Below are positions 1 through 9,704 of a DNA stretch of 64,000 bases, in pieces; positions within the stretch are counted from its first letter, which is position 1, and each line of letters opens with the position of its first letter. Below the pieces are notes generated by a model. It was not told the DNA's origin. It saw only the letters and a list, made by a program, of their open reading frames with translations, and did no database searches. The stretch lies in assembly GCF_022869785.1 (NCBI RefSeq), contig NZ_CP094997.1, forward strand, positions 4,030,001 through 4,094,000, read 5' to 3'. This DNA is from Dyadobacter chenwenxiniae. Lineage in GTDB: Bacteria; Bacteroidota; Bacteroidia; Cytophagales; Spirosomataceae. Position numbers and translations under genes: made by a program.

Positions 1-2104
1 CAGTACGGAAGGCGGTGGAACCATCCGGTTTGACGAGAAAGCGATCGAAGCCAATGACATCTATTTTACAGACGCTTCAATTTTTGATGTCTTCACATAT
101 CCCATGCTTTACGGCGACCGCAAAACGGCTTTGCAGGGCACGCAGAAAATTGTCCTAACGAAAACGCTTGCTGAAAAACTGTTTGGTGACGCTTCCAAAG
201 CTCTGGGTAAAACGGTTTTATTTTCAAACAATTTTCCAAATACCGTTTCCGGTGTCATTGCGGACGGCCCAACAAACTCTCACCTGCAATTCAGCGCATT
301 GCGCTCCCTTCCCGATAACTACACAGCTGGCTGGCAGCAATTTGAGTTGTACACGTATGTTTTGTTAAAAAAAGGCGCAGATCCTGACAAGCTGGACAAA
401 AAATTACCAGGATTTTTTGCAAAATATCTTAAAAAGGAATCGGGAGATGCGGAATACAAAATGATATTGCAGCCCCTGACTTCCATTCATCTTCACTCTC
501 ACTATGCCTATGAGCTTAGTACGAATGGGAATATCAACACCATTTACATTTTTTCGGTTGTCGCCGCGCTGATCCTGGCTATTGCCTGCATCAACTACAT
601 CAACCTTTATACCGCCCGCTCGATGAAACGGGTGCGCGAGGTAGGTGTTCGCAAAGCAGTTGGCTCGCGGCGTTCGCAGCTGATCGGACAATTTTTGACG
701 GAATCGTTCTTAATGACACTTTTAGCAGGATGCATAGCGACTTTACTGGTTGTAATAGCATTGCCCTCCTTCAATGAACTGGCTGACAAGGCATTGACGC
801 TGAACAATAATGACGGACTTTCTACTACTTTGGCGGCTGGCGCTTTTCTACTGCTGATCAGCATGGTAAGTGGGATTTATCCGGCTGTTATGTTATCCGG
901 CTTTCGGCCGGTGGCTGCTTTGAAAGGGCGTATCGGCGGCCAGATTGGCGGCGTGCAGTTACGTCAGTCGCTGGTGGTCTTTCAGTTTGTGGCTACGGTT
1001 GTTATGATCGCCTGCACGGGCATTGTCTATCGTCAATTGCACTATGTCGGCAACAAAGATCTTGGATTTAATAAAGATCAGGTCCTTACTTTTCACATCG
1101 ACAAAAATGAACCCAGAAACCAGGTCGGGGCGATTAAGGAAAAACTGAATCAAAGCCCGTCCGTGGAAAGTGTTTCTGCTGCAAGCAACCCATTGGGAAA
1201 CAACACGCTGGGCGGTGGCGGCTTGTTTGTTGAAACCGAAACGGGTGAAATGCCCGGTTCAACTCAGATAGTCCAGAAGTTTTCGGCTGATGCAGATTAT
1301 TTAAAAACACTTGAAATCAAGCTGTTACAAGGCAGAAATTTTCAAGATGAATCGCCTGCCGACTTGGTTGGAGCAGTTTTGGTTAACGAGGCAATGGTCA
1401 AGAAACAAGGGTGGAATGAGCCAATCGGGAAAAGGATTAAATATTTTATCGATGAAAAGGGCACGACAAAGGAAGCGAAGGTGATTGGCGTAGTTGCAGA
1501 CTTTCACACTTATTCTCTTCAACATAAAATCGAGCCGCTGGTGATCCAGATGCCTGCGCCGGGCGACAGGGACAACATTTACGTCCGTATCCAGCCTGGT
1601 AAAACCAAAGAAGCGCTCTCGTTCATAAACAGCACTTACAAACAATTTGACCCGGAAGCAAAGCTCGATTTCCATTTCCTGGACGAAAACTTCTCCCGCC
1701 AGTATCAGTCCGAACAAAAGCAAGGAAGCGTTTTATTATCATTTGCAATTCTGGCTATCGTTACCGCTTGCCTGGGCTTATTTGGACTTGCGGCTTTTGC
1801 AGCAGAAGCCAGAACCAAGGAGATAGGCGTAAGAAAAGTGCTCGGCGCAAGTGTGCAGAATGTCGTGGTCCTGCTATCAGGCGACTTTCTGAAACTGGTC
1901 CTGATCGCCACTGCAATCGGCATTCCGATTGCAGTATATGCCATGCAATCGTGGCTCAAAAACTTCGAGTATCGGGAAGATTTATCCTGGTGGGTTTTCG
2001 CGCTGTCGGGTCTTACTGCATTGGCTATCGCACTGCTGACCGTGAGTTTCCAGGCCCTGAAAGCTGCTTTGGCTAATCCCGTAGAGGCGTTAAGAGGGGA
2101 ATAG
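1..2104 (+). CDS. Doubled FtsX/MacB-type ABC permease, 5' end missing
   Basis: The reading frame is open from base 2, so the gene is cut by the window edge; the Met at 104 is internal. About 700 residues remain of a family usually near 800. What is left is the end of the first periplasmic MacB_PCD-like domain, a first FtsX block with three membrane segments, a second periplasmic domain, and a second FtsX block. Each FtsX block carries the cytoplasmic coupling motif after a membrane helix: EVGVRKAVGS in the first and EIGVRKVLGA (near base 1820) in the second. In the related MacB family such permeases carry out ATP-driven mechanotransmission in the inner membrane; here two permease halves are fused in one chain. 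There is no ATPase domain. The next gene, of the same family, starts 79 bases downstream. The substrate is unknown. Confidence 0.93.
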   Translation, partial: STEGGGTIRFDEKAIEANDIYFTDASIFDVFTYPMLYGDRKTALQGTQKIVLTKTLAEKLFGDASKALGKTVLFSNNFPNTVSGVIADGPTNSHLQFSALRSLPDNYTAGWQQFELYTYVLLKKGADPDKLDKKLPGFFAKYLKKESGDAEYKMILQPLTSIHLHSHYAYELSTNGNINTIYIFSVVAALILAIACINYINLYTARSMKRVREVGVRKAVGSRRSQLIGQFLTESFLMTLLAGCIATLLVVIALPSFNELADKALTLNNNDGLSTTLAAGAFLLLISMVSGIYPAVMLSGFRPVAALKGRIGGQIGGVQLRQSLVVFQFVATVVMIACTGIVYRQLHYVGNKDLGFNKDQVLTFHIDKNEPRNQVGAIKEKLNQSPSVESVSAASNPLGNNTLGGGGLFVETETGEMPGSTQIVQKFSADADYLKTLEIKLLQGRNFQDESPADLVGAVLVNEAMVKKQGWNEPIGKRIKYFIDEKGTTKEAKVIGVVADFHTYSLQHKIEPLVIQMPAPGDRDNIYVRIQPGKTKEALSFINSTYKQFDPEAKLDFHFLDENFSRQYQSEQKQGSVLLSFAILAIVTACLGLFGLAAFAAEARTKEIGVRKVLGASVQNVVVLLSGDFLKLVLIATAIGIPIAVYAMQSWLKNFEYREDLSWWVFALSGLTALAIALLTVSFQALKAALANPVEALRGE

Positions 2105-2183
2105 CCACGTTTTTGGCGGCAACCGGTTGTCAGCATTTATAATGCATAATATATCACATCATTCGAAGCCATAGGCGAACCCA

Positions 2184-4559
2184 ATGATTTTTAGCTACTT
2201 TAAAATCGCGATCCGTAACCTTTGGAAACATAAGCTGTTTTCATTTATTAACATTGTTGGCCTGGGTTTGGCAATGGCGTTCTGCCTCTTGCAGTTGATC
2301 CAGGTTCAAAGCCACTTTGAAAAGGACACTTTTCATCCCTATCCAGACAGGACTTACCGCATTCTTACGAATGCAACCGGCGCAGATGGCAATGTTTACA
2401 GATTAGCGACCACGCCTTTTCCGTTGCGGGAGAAACTGCAAAATGAGCAAAGCGTCATAGAAAAATCGGCGCGGATTAACCGAAGCTTTGACGGAAATCT
2501 TAGTAATGGGCTTAAATCGTTGCGCACCAGCGGAATGTTTGTTGATCCCGCCTATTTCGAAATATTTGGTTTCAAATTAGCAAGAGGGAAGGCGGCTATC
2601 GAGCCGAGGACGATGGTGCTAACACACGAAACGGCTGAGCGCTTTTTTGGTGATGCAGATCCCGTGGGCAAAACGCTGATTCACCCGGACTTTGGCACAT
2701 TTACAGTCACCGGCGTTTTTAAGCCTTTGGGAAAATACAAAACCCACCTCAACTCCGACTTAGTCGTTTCGATGGCAAGTTTCTCATTAGTCAACCCAAA
2801 AGCAAGCTACGACAACTGGCTGGATTACAATACATATACGTTCGTCCTTGTATCAAAAAACACGCAACGGAAAGCACTTGACAGGGCATTGACTGACATA
2901 TCCGAGGCCAATAAAAGGACCGTTGATTTTGTGGACATTAAAGGTCATGCTTTCCGGAGTCAGCAACTAAGTGAAATATCGCCCGACTTCGAAAACCTGC
3001 TAAACAATCCTTATGTCGAACCCATTTGGAAGATTAGTTTCAGCTTGCTTATCCCTTTAATAATCATTCTTTTATCCGGCTTCAACTATGTAAACCTGAC
3101 GTTAACGCGTTCTCTCAGCCGGGCGCGTGAGGTGGGTGTCAGAAAGGTTGCTGGCGCTAAACGTTGGCAGTTGATCGGGCAATTTCTGATAGAGACAATG
3201 CTGGTTGCCACTTTCGCTCTTGGCGTTGGTTATCTGGGGTTGGTCTTCATGAAATCTTACATCCCTGTCCGCTGGCTTACATGGGAGGTTCTTGATGCGC
3301 GGCTGCTCTGGCTGATTTTCATTGGCTTCACACTTTTCACAGGTTTTCTTGCTGGAATTCTACCGGCACGTATTCTGTCGTCCTATCAGCCCGTCCAAAT
3401 TTTAAAAGGCGAATTAGCGCCCACCGGGATCGGAAAACTTGGTTTTCGAAAAGTGCTCACGATAACCCAATTCGTTGTGGCGCTCGTTTTCATGTCATTT
3501 ATTGGCATTAGCAACAGCCAGTTTGATTATATGGCAACGGACAATGAAAACTTCAACCGCAAAAATATTCTGAACATCCCATTGGCGCCCGGGAGCGACT
3601 ATAAGCTGTTAGCCAATGAATTCTCCAAAGAGGCTGGTGTCGAAAGCGTCGGCGTTACTTCCGCCCCTTTTAATGAAAATGCGGGAAAGGCGCGAATCGG
3701 AAATCTGGATGCAAAAGGAAATGATAAGCTGGCAAAAGACGCATTCATTTATGCGGTTGACGGCAATTTTGTTGATAATATGAAGCTCACGTTCGTCGCT
3801 GGAAACAACATACCCGCCAGCCTTGATACATCGGTCCATTTTGTTGTTTTAAACCAAAAGGCTGTGAAATCGCTTGGCTGGAAAAATCCAAAAGACGCAA
3901 TCGGTCAAACCGTTATGCTTAACCAAGCGGAAGTTATTGTGTCTGGCGTTGTGAAGGATTTTTGCATCATGCGTTACGAGCTCCCGGTTTCCTCACTCGT
4001 ATTGGCTTTTAATCCAAAGGAAATAAAACTTCTCTCCCTGCGCGTCGCCGAAGCCGCAGACCGCGGGCAAATCACTGCTTCCTTATCCGGTATCTGGAAA
4101 AAATATCATCCGCATGAATCATTTGTTTACTCCTGGTATGACCAACAGCTCTATGAAAATTATAGTGAAAACGGAGATCGTGACTTTACCAGAGTAATGG
4201 TCATCATTGTATTTGCTATCGCATCCATGGGTTTATTGGGCATGGTGACTTACACGACAGAGAAAAGAACAAAAGAAGTTGGCGTGAGAAAAGTAATGGG
4301 CGCCAGCGTCGTGCAGATCATGCAGCTGCTATCGGCAGCCTTCCTGAAAATAATGCTTGTTGCAGCCGCCATAGCCCTGCCTATCGGATATTTTCTCGGA
4401 TCTTTATTTCTCAATATTTTCACTTACCACGCCAAACTCGGGCCTGGCGTTTTCTTGATTTGCCTGGGAAGTTTGTCGCTCATCGGATTGCTGACCATTG
4501 GTATACAGACTTACAAAACAGCGATCACTAATCCTGCAAAAACGCTGAAAACAGATTAA
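2184..4559 (+). CDS. Doubled FtsX/MacB-type ABC permease
   Basis: This 791-residue inner-membrane protein has the complete layout of the family in this window: a short amphipathic N-terminus (MIFSYFKIAIRNLWKHKLFS), a first membrane helix at about 20-42, and a periplasmic domain to about 280. Three helices follow, with coupling motif EVGVRKVAGA near 315, then a second unit with its own periplasmic domain and three C-terminal helices with EVGVRKVMGA near 705. It ends in the family tail NPAKTLKTD, where most paralogues have NPVKSLRSE. It is the second of three same-strand paralogues with gaps of 79 and 89 bases, probably one operon. The start is ATG at the expected N-terminus. Function beyond ABC-linked export or mechanotransmission cannot be given. 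Confidence 0.93.
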   Translation: MIFSYFKIAIRNLWKHKLFSFINIVGLGLAMAFCLLQLIQVQSHFEKDTFHPYPDRTYRILTNATGADGNVYRLATTPFPLREKLQNEQSVIEKSARINRSFDGNLSNGLKSLRTSGMFVDPAYFEIFGFKLARGKAAIEPRTMVLTHETAERFFGDADPVGKTLIHPDFGTFTVTGVFKPLGKYKTHLNSDLVVSMASFSLVNPKASYDNWLDYNTYTFVLVSKNTQRKALDRALTDISEANKRTVDFVDIKGHAFRSQQLSEISPDFENLLNNPYVEPIWKISFSLLIPLIIILLSGFNYVNLTLTRSLSRAREVGVRKVAGAKRWQLIGQFLIETMLVATFALGVGYLGLVFMKSYIPVRWLTWEVLDARLLWLIFIGFTLFTGFLAGILPARILSSYQPVQILKGELAPTGIGKLGFRKVLTITQFVVALVFMSFIGISNSQFDYMATDNENFNRKNILNIPLAPGSDYKLLANEFSKEAGVESVGVTSAPFNENAGKARIGNLDAKGNDKLAKDAFIYAVDGNFVDNMKLTFVAGNNIPASLDTSVHFVVLNQKAVKSLGWKNPKDAIGQTVMLNQAEVIVSGVVKDFCIMRYELPVSSLVLAFNPKEIKLLSLRVAEAADRGQITASLSGIWKKYHPHESFVYSWYDQQLYENYSENGDRDFTRVMVIIVFAIASMGLLGMVTYTTEKRTKEVGVRKVMGASVVQIMQLLSAAFLKIMLVAAAIALPIGYFLGSLFLNIFTYHAKLGPGVFLICLGSLSLIGLLTIGIQTYKTAITNPAKTLKTD

Positions 4560-4648
4560 CAAGCAAGCTGTCGGCTCGAAAACAGTTAAAAATAGTTAAA
4601 GGAGCCTCCCGGCTAATCTGCGATTGACGAAATTATTTAGTTTTGGAA

Positions 4649-7054
4649 ATGATCCAGAACTACTTTAAAATCGCTTTGCGTAACCTGCTGAAACGCAAGT
4701 TCCATTCGCTGGTAATGATCTTTGGCCTATCGGTCGGAATGACTTTTACCTTCCTCATCATGAGCTATGTATGGGGAGAATTGAGCGTTAATAGAGATTT
4801 GCGCAATGCTGATAACCAGTACATCGTCCGCAGCAGATGGAAGAACCCGGATATGGGGACAGATATAGCCACACTCGGGCCGCTGGGAGCAACATTAAAA
4901 GCTGATTACCCCAATCTGGTTGCAAATTTTTACCGTTACGATGGCATTACCGTCGCTGTTTCAAAAGGAGAAAAACATTTCCGCGAGGAAGTTCAGACAG
5001 GTGATTCAACATTGCTGGCCATGTATGGATTTCCTCTTTTGCATGGCAACGCCAAAACTGCATTGACCCAGAAGAGTTCAGTGGCCATTACCGAGGAAAA
5101 GGCACTAAAATATTTTGGCAAAACGGATGTCCTGGGCGAAACATTAACATTGCATAATTTCATCGGCGGCAAACAGCAGTTTCAGGTCACAGCCGTCTTG
5201 AGAAACCCGCCTAATAACTCGGTTAATAATCTGTTGCCAAAACCTGCGGAGGTTTTTATTCCATTAAGCAGTTTGGACGGCCGGAAGGGAGCCGAAGATA
5301 ACTGGGATTTTCCCTATATGATCACCTATATTGAACTTCAAAAAGGTGTTTCGCCAAAAGATCTTGAAAAGCCTGTCACACAGACGCTTGCGACTCATGC
5401 TTCTGCGAATACGAAGGCCAATCTGGAAGTGTATCTTACGCCTTTGAAGGATTATTACCAGGAGGCGAACAATGGTTTGGTTCGTAAGATGATCTATACG
5501 CTTTCGGGCGTTACACTCTTCATTCTGCTCATGGCCATTGTCAATTTTGTGAATATTTCCATTGGCAAATCTTCTTCTCGTTTAAAGGAAATTGGTGTCA
5601 GAAAAGTGCTTGGAAGCCATAAGACGCAACTTGTAGGGCAATTTTTGGCCGAATCCATCATTCTCGCATTATTTGCAATGTTTCTTTCTATTATATTTTA
5701 TGAAATTTCACGTTCTGCGTTTTCAGAAATTCTGGGAAAACCATTGCCGTCTTCTTTGACCTTATTCCCGTATTCGCTCATAATGCCATTGTTGAGCGCA
5801 TTTTTTATAGGCGTAATGGCTGGTATCTATCCGGCTTTTGTATTGTCAGGCATTTCGTCAATCGACTCTATGAAAGGCAAACTCAAATCAATTAAGGAAA
5901 ATGTCATGTTAAGGCGCGGGCTTGTTGCTTTGCAGTTTGTGATAGCATTGTTTGTGTTTGCCGGCGCAATGGTCATTTCCAGGCAAGTCAACTATTTTTT
6001 TAACAAAAATCTGGGTTACAATAAAGAATCGCTCGTTTCCATCGCCGTTCCCCGCGACTGGACGCCGGAGGGATTGTCAAAAATGGAGGCGATTAGGGAT
6101 CAGCTTTCGCAGTTGAAAGAGGTCAGCAATGTGAGCTTATCATACGAAATCCCCAACGGAAATAACGGCGGGCATGCAGGATTATACAAGTCTGGGCAGG
6201 ATTCAGCGCAGGCCATTCACACGCAGTTTTTAAGCACAGACGAAAAGTACGCCGACACTTACCAGATCAAAATACTGGCTGGAAAGTTCTTCAACGCCAG
6301 GCAGGGAGCACATCAGCCCAATCGAATCGTGCTGAACCAGGCGGCGACGAAAGCGTTGGGATATTTGAATCCGGAAGATGCGGTCGGCCAGCAGGTGAGG
6401 GTTCATAATGTACCCGGCTTACTTACCGTAGACGGTGTTTCCGCAGATTTCAATTTTGCTTCTATGCACCAGGTTATCAAGCCGTTGGGATTCTTCCATG
6501 TGAAAGAAGGAAATGCATTCCGCTTCCTCACGTTCCGGCTCAACCCGGCCAACCTGGGTGAATCGATGGCTGCTGTTGAAAACAAATGGAGGCAACTCAT
6601 GCCCGACGCGCCATTTGAATATGCCTTTATGGACGATACGCTGCAAAAACTGTACAAATCTGAAATGCAGTTAAAAAAAGCGTCACAAATAGCGACTGTC
6701 TTATCGGTAATTATTGTCTTACTTGGCGTCTTGGGAATGGTTTCTCTAAGCGTCGCCCGCCGTACACGCGAGCTGGGTATCCGCAAAGTCCTGGGCTCCT
6801 CGGAAGCAGCCATTATTATGCTTTTCCTGAGAGAATTCCTTTTGGTAATGGTCATCGCCATGCTCATTTCTTTTCCGCTGGCATTCCTAACCATGCAACG
6901 CTGGCTGGAAACCTACGCCTTCCGCATCAAAATTAACTGGGAACCATTCGCAATGGTTGGATTGGGATTTTGCTCGATTGTAACCTTGCTGGTATGCTTG
7001 CAAACAACAAAAGCCGCATTGACGAATCCTGTGAAGAGTCTTAGAAGTGAATGA
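4649..7054 (+). CDS. Doubled FtsX/MacB-type ABC permease
   Basis: About 801 residues. A TTG at 4643 is in frame, but ATG at 4649 gives the family N-terminus MIQNYFKIALRNLLKRK and is preferred. The first coupling motif is EIGVRKVLGS near residue 312; the second is the variant ELGIRKVLGSSEAA near 710. The C-terminus NPVKSLRSE is the family standard. It is the third gene of the left permease array. Its stop codon ends at 7054 and the complement of the next, convergent gene's stop starts at 7055, so the two genes abut with no intergenic base and no room for a terminator between them. Confidence 0.93.
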   Translation: MIQNYFKIALRNLLKRKFHSLVMIFGLSVGMTFTFLIMSYVWGELSVNRDLRNADNQYIVRSRWKNPDMGTDIATLGPLGATLKADYPNLVANFYRYDGITVAVSKGEKHFREEVQTGDSTLLAMYGFPLLHGNAKTALTQKSSVAITEEKALKYFGKTDVLGETLTLHNFIGGKQQFQVTAVLRNPPNNSVNNLLPKPAEVFIPLSSLDGRKGAEDNWDFPYMITYIELQKGVSPKDLEKPVTQTLATHASANTKANLEVYLTPLKDYYQEANNGLVRKMIYTLSGVTLFILLMAIVNFVNISIGKSSSRLKEIGVRKVLGSHKTQLVGQFLAESIILALFAMFLSIIFYEISRSAFSEILGKPLPSSLTLFPYSLIMPLLSAFFIGVMAGIYPAFVLSGISSIDSMKGKLKSIKENVMLRRGLVALQFVIALFVFAGAMVISRQVNYFFNKNLGYNKESLVSIAVPRDWTPEGLSKMEAIRDQLSQLKEVSNVSLSYEIPNGNNGGHAGLYKSGQDSAQAIHTQFLSTDEKYADTYQIKILAGKFFNARQGAHQPNRIVLNQAATKALGYLNPEDAVGQQVRVHNVPGLLTVDGVSADFNFASMHQVIKPLGFFHVKEGNAFRFLTFRLNPANLGESMAAVENKWRQLMPDAPFEYAFMDDTLQKLYKSEMQLKKASQIATVLSVIIVLLGVLGMVSLSVARRTRELGIRKVLGSSEAAIIMLFLREFLLVMVIAMLISFPLAFLTMQRWLETYAFRIKINWEPFAMVGLGFCSIVTLLVCLQTTKAALTNPVKSLRSE

Positions 7055-7399
7055 TTACACCGGTTTGAAAACCTCATATAGGACATATTCCTTACTTCGC
7101 ACAAATTCTTTTATTGACTCGGCTTTTGAAATTAAGATTTCGGAGAGGTAATTGGTAGCGCAATTTCCTGTTCTGATCCAAATTACTTTGGGAGGAACAG
7201 AAAACAGGTGAAGCAGCCGGACAAAATCGTCGTCGATCGTAACAACCGCATCGTAACTGTTTTTGCGGGCAAACATGAAGATATCATGGTCATTTGCATT
7301 AATCAGGTCCAGACTCTTTACATGGTCAACTTCCGGGTATACTTCGGAAATAGCCGATATTAATCGATGAGAAATGTTTTGATCAATTAATAACCTCAT
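7055..7399 (-). CDS. DUF5615 PIN-like protein, putative toxin
   Basis: A 114-residue protein beginning MRLLIDQNISHRL, with acidic residues typical of the DUF5615 (Mut7-C/PIN-like) fold: D6 in the first strand, a conserved HD segment (ANDHDIFMFARKN) near 37-49, and TIDDDF near 54-59. Proteins of this family are predicted nucleases and are regularly found after a DUF433 gene as a putative type II toxin-antitoxin pair. The start ATG overlaps the stop of the upstream DUF433 gene by four bases (ATGA), which suggests translational coupling. Recognition is from family pattern; toxicity has not been shown here. Confidence 0.8.
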   Translation of the reverse strand: MRLLIDQNISHRLISAISEVYPEVDHVKSLDLINANDHDIFMFARKNSYDAVVTIDDDFVRLLHLFSVPPKVIWIRTGNCATNYLSEILISKAESIKEFVRSKEYVLYEVFKPV

Positions 7400-7626
7400 G
7401 CAGCGACGTCATAAAAAATCCGTTTTTGCTGATTCGCCGAGAATTCCAATGCAACAACGATATCTTCCTTGTTCAACTCCGGAAAATCTTGAATGATATC
7501 TTCAAATGACATTCCGGAAGCAAGCCAGCGCAAAATGTCCTCAACCGTAATCCGCATATCACGGATACACGGCTTACCATTTCGTTTGCCCTCCTCTACA
7601 CTGATAATGTTCTTATAGATATACAT
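7396..7626 (-). CDS. DUF433 protein, putative antitoxin
   Basis: A 76-residue protein with the DUF433 signature: GKRNGKPCIRDMRITVEDIL at about 13-32, then an acidic helix-turn-helix-like part (GMSFEDIIQDFPELNKEDI). The family is related to the VapB45-type antitoxins and is thought to bind DNA. It is the first gene of a two-gene unit with the DUF5615 gene, overlapping it by four bases. Antitoxin first and toxin second is the usual order. The 88 bases upstream, before the MFS gene that is read in the same direction, should hold the promoter, but I see no clear box. Confidence 0.8.
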   Translation of the reverse strand: MYIYKNIISVEEGKRNGKPCIRDMRITVEDILRWLASGMSFEDIIQDFPELNKEDIVVALEFSANQQKRIFYDVAA

Positions 7627-7714
7627 AACTGATTTTATGTGTTAGACAAAAATAACAAAATGTTCCTAATGACAGGGGCTACCAAGCTTGAAAACGGAAA
7701 TTCCGAAAATCCGT

Positions 7715-8959
7715 TTAACTCAGCCGAACCGAAAACAGATCCTTTGACCGCATATAAATGTAGGTAACAACGATAATGGTTAGCACGCCACCGGCCAGGA
7801 CAGATGGGACAGTGCCAAAGGCTTTGGCCATAACGCCGGACTCGAAGGCGCCGAGCTCGTTGGAGGAACTTACAAAAATACCGTTTACTGCGGCTACGCG
7901 CCCACGCATTTCGTCGGGCGGGTAAATGAGCAGGATCGTTTGCCTCACGATCACACTCACGCTGTCGAAAACACCGGTGGCGAATAGGGCAGCGCAGGAC
8001 AAGAGGAAGTTGGTCGATAAAGAAAAAATAATGGTGCAAACACCGAAACCAGCAACGGCGATCAGCATGTTGCGCCAGGCATTTTGCGTAGGCGGGTAAT
8101 AAGCCATTGCAAACATGGTCAACATCGAACCGATAGAAGGCGCAGCGCGTAACAAGCCCAAACCTTCCGGCCCGACTTTTAAAATATCTTCCGCAAAAAC
8201 AGGCAAAATTGCCACCACACCTCCGAAAAGCACAGAAAAAAGATCCAGCGAAATAGCATAGAGCACAATCCTCGTCCGGAAGACAAAGCGAAATCCTTCT
8301 TTCAGACTCTCCATGATGGGCGTCACAATCTTTGGAAACTCAGGCCGCGTTTTGATCATTCCTAACAGAATCCAACAGATTACAAAGTTTCCGATCACGA
8401 TCAGTAATGTGTGCGTGAGTCCCATGTAAGCGTAGAGAAAACCGGCGATAGCCGGACCGGTTATGGATCCGGCCTGGGAAAATGAGCTGCTCCATGTTGA
8501 CGAATTGTGGTAAATCACCCTGGGCACCAGAAATGGCTTCAAAGAGCTCGAAGCTGGTGAATAAAAGCCCTTCGCGAAGCCTATTAGTGCAAAAACAGAA
8601 TAAATGACGATCAAATGCTGCGTCGAAGAAAGCGTATCGTGAATGAAGGGCTGAAATGCCATGTAAAGGATCACCGAACCCAGCAAAATCACCACTAGAC
8701 TGATGTGCATGATCGTAATCTTATTTTTCTGATCGGCCACATAACCGCCGAAAATCGAGGTGATAACGAACGGAATTACCTGCGCAAGCCCTATTAAACC
8801 AAGCGCCAGCGGGTCGTGCGTGAGCTTGTAAAGTTCGTATGCTACGATCACTTCCTGGATAAGGATCGATGCGGAAAATAGAAACGAATTGGATATAAAA
8901 AACCGGAAATCGGAGTAGCGGAGTGCTGCGTAGGGATCTTGGGAAGAAACTGTTTTCAA
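7715..8959 (-). CDS. MFS transporter, MFS_3/EntS-like
   Basis: A 414-residue inner-membrane protein with about twelve hydrophobic segments. The N-terminus DPYAALRYSDFRFFI and loop motif GYVADQKNKITIM are typical of the MFS_3 (enterobactin-exporter EntS-like) group of the major facilitator superfamily; a second-half loop reads PPDEMRGRVAAVN, also typical. Such proteins export small molecules by proton antiport, but the substrate here is unknown. The start is a TTG at 8957-8959: an in-frame stop lies 15 bases upstream with no ATG or GTG between, and the family N-terminus begins only a few residues after the TTG. Confidence 0.85.
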   Translation of the reverse strand: MKTVSSQDPYAALRYSDFRFFISNSFLFSASILIQEVIVAYELYKLTHDPLALGLIGLAQVIPFVITSIFGGYVADQKNKITIMHISLVVILLGSVILYMAFQPFIHDTLSSTQHLIVIYSVFALIGFAKGFYSPASSSLKPFLVPRVIYHNSSTWSSSFSQAGSITGPAIAGFLYAYMGLTHTLLIVIGNFVICWILLGMIKTRPEFPKIVTPIMESLKEGFRFVFRTRIVLYAISLDLFSVLFGGVVAILPVFAEDILKVGPEGLGLLRAAPSIGSMLTMFAMAYYPPTQNAWRNMLIAVAGFGVCTIIFSLSTNFLLSCAALFATGVFDSVSVIVRQTILLIYPPDEMRGRVAAVNGIFVSSSNELGAFESGVMAKAFGTVPSVLAGGVLTIIVVTYIYMRSKDLFSVRLS

Positions 8960-9156
8960 TTCAATGTTGCGTGTTCATTTTAGTAACACTCAGGAAGCAG
9001 GATAATGTTCTGTTTTGATTGAAAATTTAATGCATTTAATCCATCTTGAATCTTTTACATTTCGTTTACAATGTTTTACAGGCGTTTTAAAGCGTCATTC
9101 GCCGGTTGCATTACATTTGGCTTATTCAAAAAAACGCCAACTTTAATGTCAAGATC

Positions 9157-9618
9157 ATGAAAAGCAACCTCTGGAAAATCGTCGCCGTACTGACTGTCTT
9201 TTTCTCGCTGCCACCGTCCGTTGCATTGCCTAATGAAACATTGGACGGATTCTACTGGAATCCGGTTTTGCTCAACGGCCGTTCCGTGAGCCCTGCCGAA
9301 CTCGCAGCTGCGAGGGGCGGTAAGTTGTCGTTGGTTAAGCTCGATCCGAAGTCTAGCCGCGTTACCAAAGTGCCCTTCCTCATTTACCTGAAAAGAGGTG
9401 GAAAGATCGTTGATGGCAATGCCTATGCGCATAAAAATCCGGTTTTAGAAGGCGATATTTACGAAGTATTGAAGGCGGCAAGATCGGGCGATCAGCTTAT
9501 CATTGATCCTGTCAACAATGAAAATCAGATCGGCAGGCGCGTTATTACAGTGCAAAGCAGCCAGTTAACACCGCAGTTTAGATGGTTTGGGTTTACTAAA
9601 AAAGGCGACGGTTGCTGA
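9157..9618 (+). CDS. Secreted protein of unknown function
   Basis: About 153 residues from the ATG at 9157. This start gives a clean signal peptide (MKSNLWKIVAVLTVFFSLPP), whereas the longer frame from 9106 would place a polar stretch in front of it. The mature part contains a beta-rich region (GKLSLVKLDPKSS, then SGDQLIIDPV) loosely reminiscent of C-terminal domains of gliding-motility or secretion proteins of Bacteroidota, but I cannot assign a family. It ends in a lone cysteine (KKGDGC). It lies 86 bases before the frameshifted regulator on the same strand and may be co-transcribed with it. Confidence 0.65.
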   Translation: MKSNLWKIVAVLTVFFSLPPSVALPNETLDGFYWNPVLLNGRSVSPAELAAARGGKLSLVKLDPKSSRVTKVPFLIYLKRGGKIVDGNAYAHKNPVLEGDIYEVLKAARSGDQLIIDPVNNENQIGRRVITVQSSQLTPQFRWFGFTKKGDGC

Positions 9619-9704
9619 TTCGTTCGGGATTATACTAAATTTGTTCTAACCTCTTTAAGTCCAATTGAATGCAGCCTATCCAACCCGGGTTACGCCGAAT
9701 ATTT

